30,876 bases of DNA from Gnetum montanum. Taxonomy: Eukaryota; Streptophyta; Gnetopsida; Gnetales; Gnetaceae. The stretch lies in NCBI GenBank assembly GCA_015680685.1, contig MNCI01030349.1:194336-225211 (forward strand), given 5' to 3'. The translations under genes were made by a program, and so were the position numbers. Under the pieces are notes generated by a model. It saw only the letters and a program-made list of their open reading frames with translations. It ran no database searches and was not told the DNA's origin. This document shows, piece after piece, positions 29,546 to 30,876 of this stretch (position 1 is its first letter; each line of letters begins with the position of its first letter).

Positions 29546-30122
29546 GATGGGCAATTGAGAATATGACACAGTGAAGAGATGTGAAACTGGTATACTTAGT
29601 ATAGGTATACTGAGCACAGCGTAAACCTATGTTCGCTGGGTACAGCGTATAGACTAGAACTCAGCGTATAGGTTTCAATGCTCAGTGTATAGTGACAGCG
29701 TATAGGTGGACCTTAAAATGTGTAGGTAGAGTAGTGTACAGCATAAGGTAAGTAGCTTAGACAGAGTCTACAACGTACAGCTTTGACAGAGTCAACGTAC
29801 AGCATAAACAGAGTCTGCAGCATAGACTAAACAACATAGAAAGAGTCAGTGTACTGCATAAACAGAGTCTATAGTGTAGAGTGTGTAGTGTATACTAAAC
29901 AGGTTAGACAAAGTCAGTGTATAGCATAAACAAAGTTTACAGCGTAGAGCGTGCAGTGTATACTAAACAGCATAGACAGAGTCAGCGTACAGCGTAAACA
30001 AAGTACAACATAGAATTTAGCATAAACTCAATAGCGTAGACATTGGGAGGTTTGCAGACAGAGTCAGCATAAACGTAGTAGCATAGACGCTGGGAGTTTT
30101 GAAGCGCAGTAAGTTTTAAGTT
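29546..30122 (-). repeat. Leader of element C with GCGTA/GCGTAAAC array
   Basis: Untranslated leader. Motifs AGCGTATAGG, AGCATAAACAGAGTC, AGCGTAGAGCGTGCAGTG and AACGTACAGC recur from 29615 to 30110, often with the spacer ACAGAGTC. Matches the leader of A in position and motif type. No gene. Confidence 0.65.
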
Positions 30123-30141
30123 GGCCCTCCTTCTAGTGCTA
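30123..30141 (-). promoter_or_regulatory. Candidate primer-binding site, element C (decayed)
   Basis: Minus strand TAGCACTAGAAGGAGGGCC, next to the LTR end. Compared with A and B (TGGCGCTA...), G to A changes have altered positions 2 and 5, both in the stretch that must pair with the tRNA 3' end. Confidence 0.55.
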
Positions 30142-30146
30142 ATTTG

Positions 30147-30651
30147 TGTACTATCCGAAATCGTCGATCTCTTGCTGGAATGAAACAGAAACCAGGAGAT
30201 CTCTGAACGTGCACAGAAGATCCTACCTTCGCTTGAGGGAGAGTTGGAATTAACGAAGGTAAATTACCTTGAGTGGTCTACACGTGGATCAGGAAAGGAT
30301 TTCCCCAAACGTACACCAATGTGTCATACACCAAGTTATATGTAAACGGTGTAACTGACATAGAACAAAGTGTAAATGGCGTAGCTGATGTAAACGAAGC
30401 GTAAACGTATAAGAGCATAAACAATAAACGTGCAACAATTAATGAAAAACTATGACAGATCTTAGCAAAGAAATGTAACAATATTATTGTGAGATGAGAG
30501 TTACAATGCACCGGTCTAACGCAGTTGTGACTCTGACACAAGGTAGACGAATAGCCCTGGTGGATGCAGGGATGATTGTGTGCTGGGTTCAACTACATGC
30601 ACAACGTAAAAACCATATGCTCAGAGTGTAGGGTAAGGTCTAGCTTACAAG
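30147..30651 (-). mobile_element. 5' LTR of element C, truncated
   Basis: Matches 12917 to about 13425 of the 3' LTR nearly base for base (R-U5 part), beginning GTACTATCCGAAATCG on the plus strand. The match stops near 30650, where a foreign sequence starts. The U3 and TATA box are therefore missing from the window. Confidence 0.85.
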
Positions 30652-30876
30652 TGTTGGCGACCGTTTGGGACGCGACCGCCAACGAGTGTCCTCGAACAGG
30701 ATTTAGGTGCCTGCTGGTCTCTGGCTACACCAAGGCCCAGATACCTCCAAATAACTCAGTAGTTAATGTGAGTATGTGTGTGTGCTGTTGCGGCGTGCGG
30801 TTGTATGAAACATGATAATTTCATTGTGTGTGAACTACAAATGACTTTACTTTAAAGAGATTCAGCCAACTTTGTC
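30652..30876. other. Unclassified sequence interrupting LTR C
   Basis: Starts TGTTGGCGACCG. Arms GTTGGCG (30653-30659) and CGCCAAC form a 7-bp inverted repeat around a short loop. It could be the TG end of another LTR element inserted here, and it continues off the window. It is richer in CpG than its neighbours at the start, suggesting a younger insertion. No coding region recognised. Confidence 0.35.

Larger units (their letters stand above)
12917..30651 (-). mobile_element. Element C: giant Tat/Ogre-like retrotransposon with antisense gene
   Basis: Nearly complete minus-strand element. Its 3' LTR is at 12917-14321 and its 5' LTR at 30147-30651 is truncated. The LTR parts that can be compared agree at roughly nine in ten bases by eye, mostly with transitions, and much better than either does with LTR A. 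Between them lie the primer-binding site, leader, gag-PR, an opposite-strand spliced gene (20137-24619), pol with RT, RNase H, a second RNase H and integrase, minisatellites, and a polypurine tract. The internal region is about 15.8 kb. With full LTRs it would be about 18.6 kb, in the range of Ogre-type elements. Confidence 0.85.

Overview
This window is repeat-dense nuclear DNA of a land plant with a large genome; the species cannot be named from it. It consists almost entirely of nested, decayed Ty3/gypsy LTR retrotransposons. The pol gene carries two RNase H domains, the mark of the Tat/Ogre lineage. I see no free-standing host gene, tRNA, rRNA, or bacterial-type feature.

Layout. (A) Positions 1-7861 hold the 5' part of a minus-strand element. 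From right to left: 5' LTR (6676-7861), primer-binding site, leader, gag, protease (to 1888), then the 3' half of a plus-strand (antisense) gene (1-1205) that runs off the left edge. (B) Positions about 7862-12916 hold a plus-strand, more diverged relative: LTR end, primer-binding site, gag, protease and repeats. (C) Positions 12917-30651 hold a nearly complete minus-strand giant element. Reading from the right: truncated 5' LTR (30147-30651), primer-binding site, leader, gag-protease (29545-25254), an antisense eight-exon gene on the plus strand (20137-24619), pre-RT/RT/RNase H/second RNase H/integrase (19493-16184), minisatellites, polypurine tract and 3' LTR (12917-14321). (E) At 30652 an unrelated sequence starting TGTTGGCG interrupts the LTR of C.

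The most unusual item is the antisense gene lodged between protease and reverse transcriptase in both A and C. Its splice sites and phases agree through eight exons. The first part resembles plant FCP1-like HAD phosphatases but lacks the catalytic aspartates. A region of uncertain family, an acidic stretch and a coiled coil follow. Because it lies antisense to the genomic RNA, its introns would survive retrotransposition. Arrays of GCGTAAAC / GCGTATACGC motifs sit in the LTR U3, in the leader before gag, and around the start and first intron of the antisense gene. A second motif family (AGTTTA...GTC...GAC) forms small hairpins in the spacers.

All copies look dead. In element C, gag-protease keeps one frame of about 1,393 codons if one 113-bp duplication is discounted; the other damage is mainly nonsense transitions such as CGA to TGA, CAG to TAG and TGG to TAG/TGA. 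Integrase has lost both catalytic aspartates. Several isolated N positions mark assembly joins with duplicated flanks, and one 114-bp piece (17893-18006) is inverted.
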